Assembly (NCBI GenBank): GCA_902476875.1
Contig: CABSFC010000121.1
Span: forward strand, 1-7,101
Length of the DNA stretch: 7,101 bases
Direction: 5' to 3'
Source: an uncultured Oscillibacter sp.
GTDB taxonomy: Bacteria; Bacillota; Clostridia; Oscillospirales; Oscillospiraceae
Part shown: positions 6,169-7,101 of the stretch, piece after piece
Position numbering within the stretch: position 1 is the first letter of the stretch
Layout of the letters: every line of letters begins with the position of its first letter
The notes under the pieces: model-generated
The model's input: the letters and a program-made list of their open reading frames with translations, nothing else
Told to the model about the DNA's origin: nothing
Databases searched by the model: none
Position numbers and translations under genes: made by a program

Positions 6169-7101
6169 TTGGACACCTCCTCACCGTTGCGGTCCAGCAT
6201 AATGCCGGCCCGGACCTCACGCCCGTCCGCCACTTCGCAGTGGGGCGCCAGGACCGTCAGGCCCCAGGGCGCGTCGCCGGCGGCCTCCGGCGTGCCGCCC
6301 ACACGGCAGTCCCTGCCGATGCGGCAGTCCTCGCCCAGGATGGCGTATTCCACCACCGCGCCGGGCTCCACCACCACGCCGGGCAGCAGCACGGAGTAGC
6401 TGACCCGGGTGCCCTTGCTCACCACCACGTTGGGGGACAGGACGGAGTTCTCCACCGTGCCCTCGATGGTGCTGCCGCGGTTGATGGCGCTGTGGGTCAC
6501 CTTGGAGTCCTGCCCCAGGAAGGTGGGCGGCGCGTCCACCGTCCGGGCGTAGATGGTCCAGGAGTCGTCCGACAGGTCCAGACCGGACTCGGGGGACAGC
6601 ATATCCATGTTGGCGTCCCACAGGGACTCCAGCGTGCCCACGTCCTTCCAGTAGCCCGCGAAGCGGTAGGCGGCCATGCGCTCGCCGTTATTCAGCATGG
6701 CGGGGATGACGTTCTTGCCGAAGTCGTTCTCGGAGTTGGGGTCCGCCTCGTCCTCGGTCAGGTACTTGCGCAACGCCTTCCAGGAGAAGACGTAAATACC
6801 CATGGAGGCCAGGTTGCTCTTGGGCTCCTTGGGCTTTTCGGCGAACTCGGTGATCATGTCGTCCCCGTCCACCGCCATGATGCCGAAGCGGGGCGCCTCC
6901 GCCCAGGGCACTTCCATGACGGAGATGGTGCAGGCGGCGTTTGCCTCCTCGTGGCGCTTCACCATTTCGGAGTAGTCCATCTTATAGATATGGTCGCCGG
7001 AGAGGATCACCACATAATCGGGGTCATACAGGTCAATGAAGCCGATGTTCTGATAGATGGCGTTGGCGGTGCCCTTGTACCAGGTGCCGCCCTTGCTGCC
7101 C
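6165..7101 (-). CDS. glgC: Glucose-1-phosphate adenylyltransferase (ADP-glucose pyrophosphorylase), 5'-truncated by window edge
   Basis: This enzyme makes ADP-glucose from ATP and glucose-1-phosphate, the committed step of bacterial glycogen synthesis in the cytoplasm. The reading frame is open to the window edge; the first complete codon is at 7100-7098, leaving 311 residues. An internal GTG at 7013 could be mistaken for a start, but the frame upstream reads GGTWYKGTANAIYQN, which is conserved family sequence, so the real start lies outside. Roughly 80-100 N-terminal residues, including the expected GGxGxRL nucleotide loop, are missing. Visible motifs (fragment numbering) are SGDHIYKMDY at 34-43 with the catalytic-type Asp36, FAEKP of the glucose-1-phosphate site, ASMGIYVF, and WKDVGT with the metal-type Asp. 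The C-terminal third has the hexapeptide-like repeats of a left-handed beta-helix. The gene ends TGA at 6165-6167, overlapping the glgD start. Family assignment is very secure. Confidence 0.97.
   Translation of the reverse strand, partial: GSKGGTWYKGTANAIYQNIGFIDLYDPDYVVILSGDHIYKMDYSEMVKRHEEANAACTISVMEVPWAEAPRFGIMAVDGDDMITEFAEKPKEPKSNLASMGIYVFSWKALRKYLTEDEADPNSENDFGKNVIPAMLNNGERMAAYRFAGYWKDVGTLESLWDANMDMLSPESGLDLSDDSWTIYARTVDAPPTFLGQDSKVTHSAINRGSTIEGTVENSVLSPNVVVSKGTRVSYSVLLPGVVVEPGAVVEYAILGEDCRIGRDCRVGGTPEAAGDAPWGLTVLAPHCEVADGREVRAGIMLDRNGEEVSK
6174..6181 (-). promoter_or_regulatory. Ribosome binding site of glgD inside the glgC 3' end
   Basis: AGGAGGTG on the minus strand lies 5 nt before the glgD ATG (7 nt measured from AGGAGG) and is encoded within the last codons of glgC. 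With the ATGA stop/start overlap it supports the annotated glgD start and coupled translation, which could help keep the two subunits in balance. Confidence 0.85.
6437..6468. repeat. Copy in glgC of a 32-bp exact direct repeat shared with glgD
   Basis: This is identical to 5244-5275, 1193 bp away. Here it encodes the IEGTVENSVL segment of STIEGTVENSVLSPN in the GlgC beta-helix domain. It reflects paralogy, possibly refreshed by gene conversion. Confidence 0.9.

Noticed and set aside
6165..7013. glgC starting at the GTG at 7013
   Set aside because: Conserved GlgC sequence continues in frame upstream to the window edge, so the GTG is an internal Val codon.

Overview
This window is the distal part of a bacterial glycogen-metabolism operon on the minus strand, followed by one separately promoted lipoprotein gene. 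In transcription order (right to left) it holds glgC (5' end cut by the window edge), glgD, glgA, glgP, a rho-independent terminator, a sigma-A-type promoter and a 202-residue predicted lipoprotein. I see no convincing plus-strand gene, tRNA, rRNA, CRISPR array or mobile element.

The sequence is clearly GC-rich by eye and carries strong AGGAGG/AAGGAG-type ribosome binding sites. GlgD beside GlgC in a glgC-D-A-P order is a Firmicutes arrangement, known from Bacillus and clostridia. GC-richness plus GlgD suggests a high-GC clostridial lineage, such as the Oscillospiraceae relatives common in gut. That placement is inference and not proven by anything in the window.

Layout: 6165-7101 glgC (C-terminal 311 residues); 5056-6168 glgD, coupled to glgC by an ATGA overlap; 4952-5055 an intercistronic gap with two hairpins; 3194-4951 glgA, with an extra charged C-terminal tail; 9 nt; 758-3184 glgP; 716-746 terminator; 678-706 promoter; 36-644 lipoprotein gene; 1-35 nothing recognised.

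Together, GlgC and the catalytically degenerate GlgD would supply ADP-glucose, GlgA would polymerise it into alpha-1,4-glucan, and GlgP would release glucose-1-phosphate from that glucan. A branching enzyme (glgB) is not in the window and may lie upstream of glgC.

No new multi-gene system is evident. The most notable points are a bipartite tail on GlgA (about 50 residues rich in Pro/Ala/Glu, then about 54 rich in Lys/Ala), an AT-rich patch inside glgA with a well-formed candidate internal promoter, the loss in GlgD of every catalytic motif I could locate except one Asp, and a 32-bp exact repeat shared by glgC and glgD.
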